Shown here: in pieces, positions 1 through 8,004 of the stretch
Position numbering within the stretch: position 1 is the stretch's first letter
How the letters are laid out: each line of letters starts with the position of its first letter
NCBI RefSeq assembly: GCF_023072595.1
Contig: NZ_JALLGK010000001.1
Location: 558,001 to 622,000 of the forward strand
From: Streptomyces sp. XM4193
GTDB taxonomy: Bacteria > Actinomycetota > Actinomycetes > Streptomycetales > Streptomycetaceae
Length of the DNA stretch: 64,000 nucleotides
Direction of reading: 5' to 3'
Made by a program: the position numbers and the translations under genes
The notes under the pieces: model-generated
What the model was told of the DNA's origin: nothing
Database searches by the model: none
What the model saw: the letters and a program-made list of their open reading frames with translations, nothing else

Positions 1-1
1 G

Positions 2-1042
2 CTCTTCGAACTCCTCACCGGGCGGCTGCCGTTCGACGCGGACTCGCCGCTGGCGATCGCGTACGCGCACGTCCAGGAGGAGCCGGTCGCGCCCTCGACC
101 ATCAACGCCTCCATCCCGCCGGCCGTCGACGCCCTGGTCGCCCGCGCCCTGCGCAAGAACCCCAACGAGCGCTTCCCGAGCGCCGAGGCGATGCAGCAGG
201 AGGTCGACCGCATCCGGCACTCCGGCGCGGCCTCCGGCCTCACGCCGACGATCATCGGCACCGGGCCGGCGCAGAGCGGCGCGGGCATCGCCCAGTCGGT
301 CTTCCCGCCCGTCGGCTCGGCGACGACCCCGCCGCCGCCCAGCAGCACCCCGCCGCCCGGCGGTTACGCGACCCCCTCGCCCTACGGCCAGCAGGGTTAC
401 GGCACGCCGCCGCCCGGCACCGCGCCGATGGGCCAGGTGACCTCGTACTCCGGCAGCCAGCCCGCCTACAACCAGAACAACGGCGGGACCAAGAACCTGG
501 GCATGATCGTCGCCGCCGCGGTGACGGCGATAGTCGTGGTGGCCGCGGTCGGCATCATCATCGCGCTCAACCGCGGCGGTGAGGACGACAGCGCGGGCAG
601 CAGCGGCGGCGACTCCGGCGGCTCCAGCGCCTCGGCCGGCCTCGACCCGGGCACCGACCCCGGCACGGACACGGGCGACACCGGAGACACCGGCGACTCC
701 GGCGGCGACGATGACGACGACGACCCCACCGGCAAGTTCAAGGAGGGGGACAAGACTCGGACCATCGAGTCGGAGAAGTGCACCGACGCCCGTCCCTACT
801 TCTCGGACCGCGACAAGGAAGACCCGCGGCCGACGATGCCGGACTTCGAGATCAAGCACATCGACTCGGTGAAGGCGTGCATCGAGGCGGCGGGTTGGAA
901 GCTCGACACCGACTACTCCGAGATGGACGAGAACACCTACGGCAAGGGCACCGTGATGTCCCAGTCGCCGCGGAAGAACGGTCCGTACGACCCGAAGACC
1001 GAGATCAAGATCACCATCTCCACGGGCAAGCCCAGCAGCTGA
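2..1042 (+). CDS. Serine/threonine protein kinase with PASTA domain (3' part)
   Basis: The gene enters the window already open; the last 346 codons are visible. The first ~65 residues are the end of a Hanks-type kinase domain (FELLTGRLPFD, then RALRKNPNERFPSAEAM, the late helices of PknB-type kinases). A Pro/Gly-rich cytoplasmic linker follows, then one membrane helix (about bases 495-570, GMIVAAAVTAIVVVAAVGI), an outer Ser/Gly/Asp-rich spacer with a run of Asp, and one C-terminal PASTA-like domain (about 760-1030, ending EIKITIS). PASTA kinases sense peptidoglycan fragments and control growth and cell-wall synthesis. A single PASTA is fewer than the four of mycobacterial PknB, so this is not a clear PknB ortholog. 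The ATP-binding and catalytic loops lie outside the window. Confidence 0.9.
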   Translation, partial: LFELLTGRLPFDADSPLAIAYAHVQEEPVAPSTINASIPPAVDALVARALRKNPNERFPSAEAMQQEVDRIRHSGAASGLTPTIIGTGPAQSGAGIAQSVFPPVGSATTPPPPSSTPPPGGYATPSPYGQQGYGTPPPGTAPMGQVTSYSGSQPAYNQNNGGTKNLGMIVAAAVTAIVVVAAVGIIIALNRGGEDDSAGSSGGDSGGSSASAGLDPGTDPGTDTGDTGDTGDSGGDDDDDDPTGKFKEGDKTRTIESEKCTDARPYFSDRDKEDPRPTMPDFEIKHIDSVKACIEAAGWKLDTDYSEMDENTYGKGTVMSQSPRKNGPYDPKTEIKITISTGKPSS

Positions 1043-1060
1043 CCCGCGATTCGCCGCGAC

Positions 1061-1099
1061 ACCGCGCGCCCGGAGCCCCTCGGCCTCCGGGCGCGCGGT
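1061..1099 (+). terminator. Hairpin terminator after the kinase gene
   Basis: A perfect 15-bp inverted repeat (arms 1061-1075 and 1085-1099, 9-nt loop) begins 18 bases after the kinase stop. There is no U-tract, as is usual for actinobacterial terminators. Confidence 0.75.
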
Positions 1100-1105
1100 C
1101 GTTGT

Positions 1106-1137
1106 GTCGGCGGGTCGGTGGGTCGGCGGGTCGGTGG
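1106..1137. repeat. 16-bp direct tandem repeat, two copies
   Basis: Two exact copies of a GTCGG-type 16-mer (1106-1121, 1122-1137). They lie in the 335-base gap between the kinase and the GntR gene; beyond this repeat and the terminator I see nothing structured in the gap. Confidence 0.8.
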
Positions 1138-1377
1138 GGCGTTGCGTTGTGGGGGCGCTGCGTTGCGGGGCGGGGTGGGCGGATGCGTGCCGCCCGCGGT
1201 CTGCGGACGGCCGGCTGCCGGGGGCGTCGTGGCGCAACAGGCACAACAGCCGTAACGGGCGTACGGGTGCGGGGTCCGGGCGTACGGCGCGCCTCCGCCG
1301 CCGTGAAGTCGCGGGAGCGGATGTCCGGATACTGGAAGCGGCGGTGGGTGTATGGCTCTTGTATCTAAGGTGTGTGC

Positions 1378-2148
1378 ATGCCTTCCGCAGTGTCCGACAC
1401 CTCTGCCGTGCCCGCGGCAGTGAGCCCGCCCGTGCCCTCCTCCGACCGCGGCGCCGCAGGTGCCTCCGAGCCGCCCCGTGCCGGTGACGGAGCCCGTCCG
1501 GCGCCGGCGCGCCCCCAGCCCGCCGCGGAGCGGGTCTACGCACACGTCAAGCAGGCTGTGCTGGAACGCCGTTACGCGGGCGGGGAGTTGCTGACCGAGG
1601 GCGAGCTCGCCGAGGCGGTCGGGGTCTCCCGCACCCCGGTGCGGGAGGCGCTGCTGCGGCTCGAGGTCGAGGGCCTGCTCAAGCTCTACCCGAAGAAGGG
1701 CGCGCTCGTACTGCCGGTCTCCGCCCGGGAGATCGTCGACGTGGTGGAGACCCGGATGCTGGTCGAGGTGCACGCGGCCCGCAGGGCCGTACCGCTGGCG
1801 CCGAGCGTGCTGGCGGAGCTGGAGGAGCTGCTGGAGCGGCAGCGGCGCCTCGCCGAGGAGGGCGACCTGGCCGAAGTGGCGGTCACCGACCGGTGCTTCC
1901 ACGCGACCCTGGTGCGCGCCACCGGCAACGAGATCCTGGCCCGGCTCTACGACCAGCTGCGCGACCGGCAGTTGCGGATGGGGGTGGCCGTGATGCACGC
2001 CCATCCCGAACGCATCGCCAAGAACATCGCCGAGCACACCGAGATCCTGCGGGCGCTCAGGGACGGCGACACCGAGGCCGCGGTCGCGGCCGTGCAGGGC
2101 CATGTCGGCTCCGTGGAGCGGCTGCTGCGGGACGAGGGCGTGCGATGA
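1378..2148 (+). CDS. GntR-family transcriptional regulator, FadR/FCD subgroup
   Basis: 256 residues from the ATG at 1378 (an in-frame GTG at 1372 is the alternative). After a disordered Ala/Pro N-terminus (1-48) there is a GntR winged helix (about 51-115, with VGVSRTPVREALLRLEVEGL), then an FCD ligand domain (about 122-245) whose probable metal ligands D171, H175 and H220 are in place. FCD proteins bind organic acids, often through a metal, and repress neighbouring catabolic or transport genes. Its stop overlaps the start of the MFS gene (ATGA at 2145-2148), so the two are co-translated; it most likely controls that transporter in response to the transported compound. The ligand cannot be read from sequence. 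Confidence 0.9.
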   Translation: MPSAVSDTSAVPAAVSPPVPSSDRGAAGASEPPRAGDGARPAPARPQPAAERVYAHVKQAVLERRYAGGELLTEGELAEAVGVSRTPVREALLRLEVEGLLKLYPKKGALVLPVSAREIVDVVETRMLVEVHAARRAVPLAPSVLAELEELLERQRRLAEEGDLAEVAVTDRCFHATLVRATGNEILARLYDQLRDRQLRMGVAVMHAHPERIAKNIAEHTEILRALRDGDTEAAVAAVQGHVGSVERLLRDEGVR

Positions 2149-3455
2149 GCCGCAAGGACCCGGTGCGCCAGGAGCTTCGGCTGCCCGGCGACCCGCCCGG
2201 CGGCGCGCGGGCGGTCTGGGTCTGGGGCCTGGGCGTCGCGGTCTACTTCGTCGCGATCACCTACCGCACCAGCCTGGGCGTGGCCGGTATCGAGGCCGCC
2301 GAGCGGTTCGAGATCAACGCCTCGGCGCTCTCCACCTTCTCCATCCTCCAGCTGCTCGTCTACGCGGGCATGCAGATACCCGTCGGCCTGCTCGTCGACC
2401 GGTGGGGGACGAAGAAGACGCTGGCGGTCGGCGTGGTGCTGTTCACCGTCGGCCAGTTCGGCTTCGCGCTCGCCGACTCCTACGCGGTGGCGCTCGCCTC
2501 GCGCGCGCTGCTCGGCTGCGGCGACGCGATGACGTTCATCAGCGTGCTGCGGCTCGGCTCCCGCTGGTTCCCGGCCAGGCGTGGCCCGTTGGTGGCGCAG
2601 ATCGCCGCGCTCTTCGGCATGGCCGGCAACCTGGTGACCACCCTCGTGCTCGCCAGGACGCTGAGCGCGGTGGGCTGGACCCCGACCTTCGCGGGCAGCG
2701 CGGTGGCCGGAGTCGTGATGCTGGCGCTGGTGCTGCTCTTCCTCAAGGACCACCCGCCGGGCTGCGCGCCGCCGCCGGTGACGTACAGCGGCGGCTATGT
2801 GCGCCGGCAGATCAGCTCTGCCTGGCGGGAGCCGGGCACCCGGCTGGGCATGTGGGTGCACTTCACCACGCAGTTCCCGGGGATGGTCTTCCTGCTGCTG
2901 TGGGGCCTGCCGTTCCTGGTCGAGGCGCAGGGCCGGACGATGGCCGAGGCCGGCACCCTGCTGACGCTGATCGTGCTCTCCAACATGGGCATCGGACTGG
3001 TCTTCGGCCAGGCCATCGCCCGCCGCCAGGAGGCCCGTACGCCCATCGTGCTCGGTGTGATCGGCAGTACGGCGCTGCTGTGGGCAGCGGTGCTGGCCTG
3101 GCCGGGGCAGGCGCCGACCTGGCTGCTGGTGACGCTCTGCCTGGTGCTGGGGGCCTGCGGGCCCGCCTCCCTGGTCGGTTTCGACTACTCCAGGCCCGCG
3201 AACCCGGCCGAGCGGCAGGGCACCGCCTCCGGCATCGTCAACATGGGCGGCTTCATCGCCTCCATGACGACGCTGCTCGCCGTCGGCGTGCTGCTCGACC
3301 TGACCGGGGACAACTTCCGGATCGCCTTCGCCTCGGTCTTCCTGCTCCAGGCGCTGGGGCTGAGCCAGATACTGCGGCTGCGGCGCAGCGCGCGGCTGCG
3401 CGAGCGCGAACGGCTGGTCGCCAGCCGGGTGTCGGCGGTGCACGTACCGGCGTGA
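2145..3455 (+). CDS. MFS transporter
   Basis: 436 residues, starting at the ATG inside the ATGA overlap with the GntR gene. It has the hydrophobic pattern of a 12-helix major facilitator and the loop 2-3 motif LLVDRWGTKKT (the G-x-x-x-D-R-x-G-x-R/K-K signature). The segment beginning VWGLGVAVYFVAITYRTSLG resembles the first helix of the anion/nitrate-type MFS subgroup. Coupling to an FCD-type GntR regulator suggests uptake or efflux of a small organic acid controlled by that regulator; the substrate is unknown. The C-terminus (LRRSARLRERERL) is basic and probably cytoplasmic. Confidence 0.88.
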   Translation: MSRKDPVRQELRLPGDPPGGARAVWVWGLGVAVYFVAITYRTSLGVAGIEAAERFEINASALSTFSILQLLVYAGMQIPVGLLVDRWGTKKTLAVGVVLFTVGQFGFALADSYAVALASRALLGCGDAMTFISVLRLGSRWFPARRGPLVAQIAALFGMAGNLVTTLVLARTLSAVGWTPTFAGSAVAGVVMLALVLLFLKDHPPGCAPPPVTYSGGYVRRQISSAWREPGTRLGMWVHFTTQFPGMVFLLLWGLPFLVEAQGRTMAEAGTLLTLIVLSNMGIGLVFGQAIARRQEARTPIVLGVIGSTALLWAAVLAWPGQAPTWLLVTLCLVLGACGPASLVGFDYSRPANPAERQGTASGIVNMGGFIASMTTLLAVGVLLDLTGDNFRIAFASVFLLQALGLSQILRLRRSARLRERERLVASRVSAVHVPA

Positions 3456-3562
3456 GCGGCGCCGGTACGGGGCGACGGCCGCGGCGGCGACGGCCGGCGG
3501 GCTGCGCCGCGTGTGTGCGGTGGGCCGCGCCGCGTGCGGGCATGCGTGCGTGCGGACTGCAC

Positions 3563-3630
3563 GTGCCGACGGGCTGCGCGTGCCGACGGACTGCGTGTGC
3601 CGACGGGCTGTGCGTGCCGACGGGCTGCGG
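3563..3630. repeat. 17-bp tandem repeat, four copies
   Basis: A 17-mer starting GTGCCGACGG recurs at 3563, 3580, 3597 and 3614 with one or two substitutions. It fills the space between the convergent MFS and maleylpyruvate-isomerase-family genes. Confidence 0.85.
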
Positions 3631-3655
3631 GGCGGAGGCGCTGCGCGCCGGCGGG

Positions 3656-4498
3656 CTACGGGGTGACGGCGAAGTTGGCGAGGATCGCCTGGGCCAGCTC
3701 CTCGTCGCCCTCGATCTTGACCCGGTCCCGCACCGCTTCCGGCTTCACCCGGCCGCAGGCGAGCCGCAGATAGGTTTCCCAGTCCAGGGTGAAGGTGACC
3801 GCGGGGCCGAGCGAGGGGCTGCTGTTGACCGAGGCGTTCCCCTCGGCGTCGACCCGGACGGTGCGCATGAACTCCAGCGGACCGTGCACGTCGAAGACGA
3901 CCGCGCAGTTGTTGGGCGCACCCGCCCGCTTGGCGACGACCTTGGGCAGCCCGTGCACCAGGATGTCCCGGGCGATGTACGCGGCGGCCGAGTCCAGGTT
4001 GCCGGGGGTGCGCAGCGCGCGGCGCATGTCCTGCTCGTGCACCCACACGTCGAAGGCGCGCAGCCGCAGCAGCGTCTCCAGGGTGATCTCGCCGCCGCCG
4101 GGCAGCACCGAGCGCACCTTGGCGTCGGGTGCGCGCTTCTCGTTGCGCAGCTGGCGGTTGCGGCGGATGACGGTGTACTCCAGCTCGCTGGTCATCTCGG
4201 CGGCGGTGTGGTGCCGCCGCACGTCGACCTGGACCTCCATGTGACGGGTCGACTCGTCCGTCACGTGGTAGAGGTCGCGCGGCAGGGTGTGGATCGGGCG
4301 CGGGTCGCCCAGCAGCTCGGTCTCGACGCCGATGATGTGCGACAGCACGTCGCGCACGGACCAGCCCGGGCATTCGGTACGGCGGTTCCACTCGCTGTGC
4401 ACGAGCGGTTGGACGAGCTCGGCTATCGCGTCGATGGAGTGAGTCCAGGCGTCAACGTACGGTTGAAGACTCGGATGCTCGGTCACGGGGCCCCTCAT
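3656..4498 (-). CDS. Maleylpyruvate isomerase family mycothiol-dependent enzyme (DinB-like fold)
   Basis: 280 residues from the ATG at 4498; an upstream ATG at 4516 and a downstream GTG are alternatives. The N-terminal helical bundle has the family marks ECPGWSVRDVLSHI (H54) and AFDVWVHEQDMRRA (D150, H154, E155), which give the metal site of mycothiol-dependent DinB-like enzymes. A C-terminal SCP2-like domain follows, ending with IEGDEELAQAILANF. Members use mycothiol, the actinobacterial thiol, for isomerisation or conjugation; most genomic copies have unknown substrates. It is divergent from the nitrilase gene and shares its 5' region. Cytosolic. Confidence 0.85.
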   Translation of the reverse strand: MRGPVTEHPSLQPYVDAWTHSIDAIAELVQPLVHSEWNRRTECPGWSVRDVLSHIIGVETELLGDPRPIHTLPRDLYHVTDESTRHMEVQVDVRRHHTAAEMTSELEYTVIRRNRQLRNEKRAPDAKVRSVLPGGGEITLETLLRLRAFDVWVHEQDMRRALRTPGNLDSAAAYIARDILVHGLPKVVAKRAGAPNNCAVVFDVHGPLEFMRTVRVDAEGNASVNSSPSLGPAVTFTLDWETYLRLACGRVKPEAVRDRVKIEGDEELAQAILANFAVTP

Positions 4499-4626
4499 GA
4501 CTGCGGTACGGATCATTCGTTCGCGGTGTGGGTGCTCTCAAGTTAGTCTGCGGTCGGGCACCCGGAAGTGCTTTTGCGTGACGATCGTAGGACGTATTCC
4601 TACGAGGCGTTCGCCCCCCTTCGACC

Positions 4627-5496
4627 ATGGACGGTGGTACCGTGCGCGCCTCCCTCCTCCAGATCGCCGTGAATCCGGACGAATCGGTCAATTCGCGGCG
4701 GTTGCGGGCTGTTTCGCTGGTGGAAGAACAGTCCGAATCCGACCTTGTCGTCCTTCCGGAACTCTGGCCGGTGGGTGCTTTCGCCTTCGATCGCTTCGAC
4801 GAGGCGGCCGAGTCCGCGGCCGACGGCCCCACCGCCGAGCTGCTGGGGGCGGCTGCCGAGCGGGCCGGGGTCTGGCTGCACGCGGGCTCCGTGGTGGAGC
4901 GGGACGCGGACGGCACGCTCTACAACACCTCTCTCGTTTTCAGCCCCGCCGGTGAGTTGGTCGGTCGCTACCGCAAGATTCACCGGTTCGGGTTCGATCG
5001 CGGTGAAGCGGCGCTGATGGGCGCCGGCGCCGAGCCGGTCACCGTCGACACCGGCCGGGCGGTGCTGGGTCTCGCGACCTGTTACGACCTGCGCTTCCCC
5101 GAGCTGTTCCGATCCCTGACCGATGCGGGCGCGCAGATCCTGATCGTGCCCGCCGGCTGGCCCGCCAAGCGTGCGGCCCACTGGGAGCTGCTGCTGCGCG
5201 CCCGCGCGGTGGAGAACCAGGCATACGTCCTGGGTTGCGGCACGGCCGGCAGCAACGGCGGCGCCCCGCAGGCCGGCCGCAGCGCGATCGTCGATCCCTG
5301 GGGCGAAACCCTCGCCGTCGCCGAGGAGTTGGACGGCGACGGCTCGGGCGACGGCTCGGTCGGCGACGGTGGCCGGGTCGGCGAGGGTGGCGGCGGTGGG
5401 GCGCGCGAGCAGGTCGTGACGGCCGAGCTGGATCTCGCCGCGCTGGCCCGTACCCGCGAGGAGTTCCCCGCGCTCAAGGACCGCGTACTGCGCTGA
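4627..5496 (+). CDS. Carbon-nitrogen hydrolase (nitrilase superfamily amidase)
   Basis: 289 residues from ATG 4627; a GTG at 4642 is an alternative start. The full catalytic triad is visible: E45 (VVLPELWP), K117 (GRYRKIHRF) and C152 (LATCYDLRFPE). The downstream NQAYVLGCGTAG and SAIVDPWGETLA motifs are those of the omega-amidase/Nit2-like branch of the superfamily, which deaminates alpha-keto amides or hydrolyses small amides. A Gly/Asp-rich insertion (about 238-260, GDGSGDGSVGDGGRVGEG) just before the last strand is a lineage-specific expansion. Cytosolic. The exact substrate is unassigned. Confidence 0.88.
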   Translation: MDGGTVRASLLQIAVNPDESVNSRRLRAVSLVEEQSESDLVVLPELWPVGAFAFDRFDEAAESAADGPTAELLGAAAERAGVWLHAGSVVERDADGTLYNTSLVFSPAGELVGRYRKIHRFGFDRGEAALMGAGAEPVTVDTGRAVLGLATCYDLRFPELFRSLTDAGAQILIVPAGWPAKRAAHWELLLRARAVENQAYVLGCGTAGSNGGAPQAGRSAIVDPWGETLAVAEELDGDGSGDGSVGDGGRVGEGGGGGAREQVVTAELDLAALARTREEFPALKDRVLR

Positions 5497-5689
5497 CGCG
5501 CCCCCGCGCACGTCCGCCGGAGAACGCCCCCCGACTGTCGCGCGCTTCTGCTGTATTTCTCCTGCTCGCACTGTCTCCGGGTATCACGAATTTCCTTGAA
5601 AGCCGTACCGATCGCCCTTTTCGGCTGCGTGTACTGGCGTGAATCTTTCTCTTTCCGGTTCTGCCCGAACGTTTCGTTGGTGTCGGGTA

Positions 5690-5714
5690 TTGTGAGTGTC
5701 GGGCACGGGATAAT
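5690..5714 (+). promoter_or_regulatory. Possible promoter upstream of the RiPP cluster
   Basis: In an unusually A/T-rich stretch, TTGTGA (5690-5695) and GATAAT (5709-5714) look like -35 and -10 boxes, but the 13-nt spacing is short for the main sigma factor. The GATAAT alone may be a -10 element. Confidence 0.3.
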
Positions 5715-5723
5715 TCATCGACC

Positions 5724-5746
5724 CGGTCGGGTTCCGACCGTTTTTT
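5724..5746 (+). terminator. Intrinsic terminator with U-tract ahead of the RiPP cluster
   Basis: Seven-bp arms (5724-5730 and 5734-5740), a 3-nt loop and six Ts. A true U-tract is rare in this genome type. It may end read-through from the nitrilase gene, or act as an attenuator if transcription starts near 5720. Confidence 0.6.
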
Positions 5747-5777
5747 GTTGCTCCGGTGGCGCACGGTGCGACAAGGG

Positions 5778-5969
5778 GTGCCCGACGTCGAACGATGCTT
5801 TCCCGTACGGGCGTTGCAGGTGCCCGTTGCGGGGCTGTGGGCCGGTGTGCGGTGGCGGAAAGAGCTCGCCGCCCTCTTCGGCCGTCGGTTCGAATTGTCG
5901 GCGCGGATGCTGCGTCAATGCGCCCGGGGTCGGCGATTCCTCGAACGGATGACCGCTCTTTTTCCGTGA
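5778..5969 (+). CDS. Possible small protein before the RiPP precursor
   Basis: An open frame of 63 codons from GTG 5778 (or 74 from a TTG at 5745) ends 71 bases before the precursor. Third positions are mostly G/C and it reads on the coding strand, with Arg-rich helical text such as WRKELAALFGRRFELSARML. No ribosome-binding site is obvious and I recognise no family. It may be a chance frame in the leader region. Confidence 0.25.
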   Translation: MPDVERCFPVRALQVPVAGLWAGVRWRKELAALFGRRFELSARMLRQCARGRRFLERMTALFP

Positions 5970-6040
5970 GTCCGGGGCGTGGTTCTATGCGATTCCGGCC
6001 GGAATTCTTCGACCGGATCCACCTTTATGAGGGAGGAAAC

Positions 6041-6172
6041 ATGGAGAAGACGACGAACGAGCAGAACATCGTCGACGAGCTCGACAGCCTCGACAGCCTC
6101 GAGGTGCTGGAGGCGGACGACCTGGACGAGGGCGTCGCATTCCACGCGTTCCGCTTCAAGAACATCGTCTGA
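6041..6172 (+). CDS. RiPP precursor peptide, candidate biphenomycin-type
   Basis: A 43-residue peptide with an excellent ribosome-binding site (GGGAGGA, 4 bases before the ATG). Residues 1-30 are an acidic leader (DELDSLDSLEVLEADDLDE); the C-terminus is GVAFHAFRFKNIV. There is no Cys anywhere, and no Ser, Thr or Asp after residue 29, so lanthipeptide, thiazole, thioamide and methanobactin-type chemistry is excluded in the core. F37-R38-F39 has the same order as o-Tyr/4-hydroxy-Orn/o-Tyr in biphenomycin, and the genes downstream encode matching enzyme types. K40-V43 would be a four-residue follower. Assignment as a precursor rests on size, position and this residue match; the product is an inference. 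Confidence 0.85.
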   Translation: MEKTTNEQNIVDELDSLDSLEVLEADDLDEGVAFHAFRFKNIV

Positions 6173-6275
6173 GCCGGACGGTTCGCGAATCCGTCGGCCC
6201 GGCTCCCCGTCCCGTGCGGATGCCGGGAGCCGGGCCGACGGCCTGCCGCTCGTCGGTCCGGCCCGCCCCGGCCGC

Positions 6276-6316
6276 CCGTACGGACCGACCCGCTTCGGTC
6301 GGGACGGTCCGTACGG
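6276..6316 (+). terminator. Strong hairpin between precursor and exporter genes
   Basis: Perfect 12-bp outer arms (6276-6287 and 6305-6316) plus an inner CCCG/CGGG pairing. Placed 103 bases after the precursor stop and 102 before the next start, it probably acts as a partial terminator or 3' stabiliser, giving more precursor than enzyme mRNA as in many RiPP operons. Confidence 0.65.
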
Positions 6317-6417
6317 CCGACCCCTTCCGCCCCGTTCCGTACTCCACACACTCCGCCAACCACCCGCCACGCGTGCCGCGTTGACCGCGGTCGCCGCGAG
6401 AAAGGTCTCCTCATTCC

Positions 6418-8004
6418 GTGAGGATCTATCTGCGACTGCTCGGTCGTCGGCGCTTCGGCGCGCTCTGTCTCGGTCAGGCCGTCTCCCTCGTCGGGGACGC
6501 GCTGTTCCCCATCCTGGTGGTGGTCGCAGCGGCGGAATCGGGCACTCCCGCCGAGACGATCGGTGCGGTCTTCGCCGCCCGCTTCCTCGCGCTCGGTGGC
6601 GTGGTGCTCTTCAGCGGTGCGCTGCTGGACCGGCTGAACCCCGTCACGGCGGCGGTGGCGGCCGACTCCTCGCGGGTGGTGGCGCTGCTCGTGCTCGCCC
6701 TGTTCTGGGGCGGCCGACTGGATGCGCTGGTGCTGGTGGTCGCCGTGCTCGTGGGCCTGTGCGAGGCGGTGAGCGAACCGGCGCTGCTGCTGATCGCGCC
6801 GCGTACGGTCGGGCGTCCCGTCGCGGACGAGAGCGCGGATCCGGCCGCGAGGGAAGTCGAAGTCACCGCGATCTACGGCCTGTTGGAGGGGATGCGCAAC
6901 ATCGCCGGTATCGCCGGTCCGTCGATCGCGGCCGGGCTGGTGGCGGCGCTCAGCCCGTCCGCGGGCGCGGTCGCGGCGGCGATCGCCTTCGGTGTCTCCG
7001 CGGTCGCGACGCGCTGGGCCGGAGCCCGCTGGACACAGAGCCGTCGTACGGACGCGGCGGCCCCGGACGCGGACGGACCCGGCGACCGCAAGTCCGACGG
7101 GCAGAGCACCGGCGAGCGGGCGTCCGATGACGGGGACGTACCCGGCGACGCGGACGAGCCGCTGTGGCGCACGGCGGTGGGGGGCTTGGCGGCGCTGTGG
7201 CGGGTGCGCTGGCTGCGGCAGATGCAGATCCTCGCCGTGGTGCACGTGTTGCTGGCGGTGGGCCCGTGGATGGTGGCGCTGCCGGTGCTGGTGATCGAAC
7301 GCGGGCACAGCGCGTCCGTGTACGCCGTGGTGCTGGGCGCGTTCGCCGCCGGCACGGTGGCGGGCGCACTGCTCGGCGGCCGGATCACCGGTCCGCGCCG
7401 GGGGCTGTACTCGCTGGCGCTGCTGGCGCTCTTCGGGCTCACCGCGATGTCCCTGGTCCTGACCGACTTCCTGCCCCTGGTGATCGCCGCCTTCGTGGTC
7501 GGCGGCGTCGGTCAACAGGCGTTCGACGTGGTGAAGATGGCCGGTCTGCGCCGGGACGTCCCCGAATCCCTGCACGGTCGGGCGTTCTCCGCCGACTTCT
7601 TCTTCTCCTTCGCCTCGCTGCCGCTGGGCCAGGCGATCGGCGCGCTGCTGCTGAGGTTTGTCAGCGCCGAGAACATCATGCTCTGGGCCGGCGTCCTGGT
7701 GGTGGTGACGAGCTGCGCGGCGATGGCCGGCGCGGACGCCCGCCGGTTCGCCTCCGGCCCGCTCGCGCCGGACCCGGCCCGCGACGCCGTCCCGAGGCCC
7801 GCCGATCGGAAGCCCGGCGAGTCCGAAGCGCTCAAGTCCGAAGCCGCCGAGTCCGAAGCCGCCGAGCCCGAGGCTGCCGAGCCCGAGGCCGCCGTGCCTG
7901 CCGAGCCCGTGCCCGGTGCGCGGGGTGCGGGCGGCTCCGGGAGCACGGACGCAGCCGTCGGCGCCGAACTGCGGGAGGAGCGCGAGGATGCCGCCAGGGG
8001 TTGA
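6418..8004 (+). CDS. MFS exporter of the RiPP cluster
   Basis: 528 residues from GTG 6418 (RBS GAGAAAGG). It starts RIYLRLLGRRRFGALCLGQ, typical of the MFS_3/enterobactin-exporter-like drug efflux group, with about 12 helices. A ~60-residue hydrophilic segment after ATRWAGARW splits the two halves, and the last ~80 residues are a disordered Ala/Glu tail built from repeats (SEAAESEAAEPEAAEPEAA). Its 3' end overlaps the arginase-like gene by 17 bp. Location directly after the precursor makes export of, and self-protection from, the mature peptide its likely role. The cluster has no peptidase-containing ABC transporter, so leader removal must occur separately. Confidence 0.85.
   Translation: MRIYLRLLGRRRFGALCLGQAVSLVGDALFPILVVVAAAESGTPAETIGAVFAARFLALGGVVLFSGALLDRLNPVTAAVAADSSRVVALLVLALFWGGRLDALVLVVAVLVGLCEAVSEPALLLIAPRTVGRPVADESADPAAREVEVTAIYGLLEGMRNIAGIAGPSIAAGLVAALSPSAGAVAAAIAFGVSAVATRWAGARWTQSRRTDAAAPDADGPGDRKSDGQSTGERASDDGDVPGDADEPLWRTAVGGLAALWRVRWLRQMQILAVVHVLLAVGPWMVALPVLVIERGHSASVYAVVLGAFAAGTVAGALLGGRITGPRRGLYSLALLALFGLTAMSLVLTDFLPLVIAAFVVGGVGQQAFDVVKMAGLRRDVPESLHGRAFSADFFFSFASLPLGQAIGALLLRFVSAENIMLWAGVLVVVTSCAAMAGADARRFASGPLAPDPARDAVPRPADRKPGESEALKSEAAESEAAEPEAAEPEAAVPAEPVPGARGAGGSGSTDAAVGAELREEREDAARG

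Noticed and set aside
1947..4391. Long antisense open frame (814 codons)
   Set aside because: Mirror frame of the MFS and neighbouring genes created by strong G/C third positions; no family motifs and its text is Arg/Gly/Pro-rich.
6041..6172. Lanthipeptide, lasso or methanobactin-like precursor
   Set aside because: No Cys, no Ser/Thr in the C-terminal region, and no LanM, lasso cyclase or MbnC-type genes nearby.
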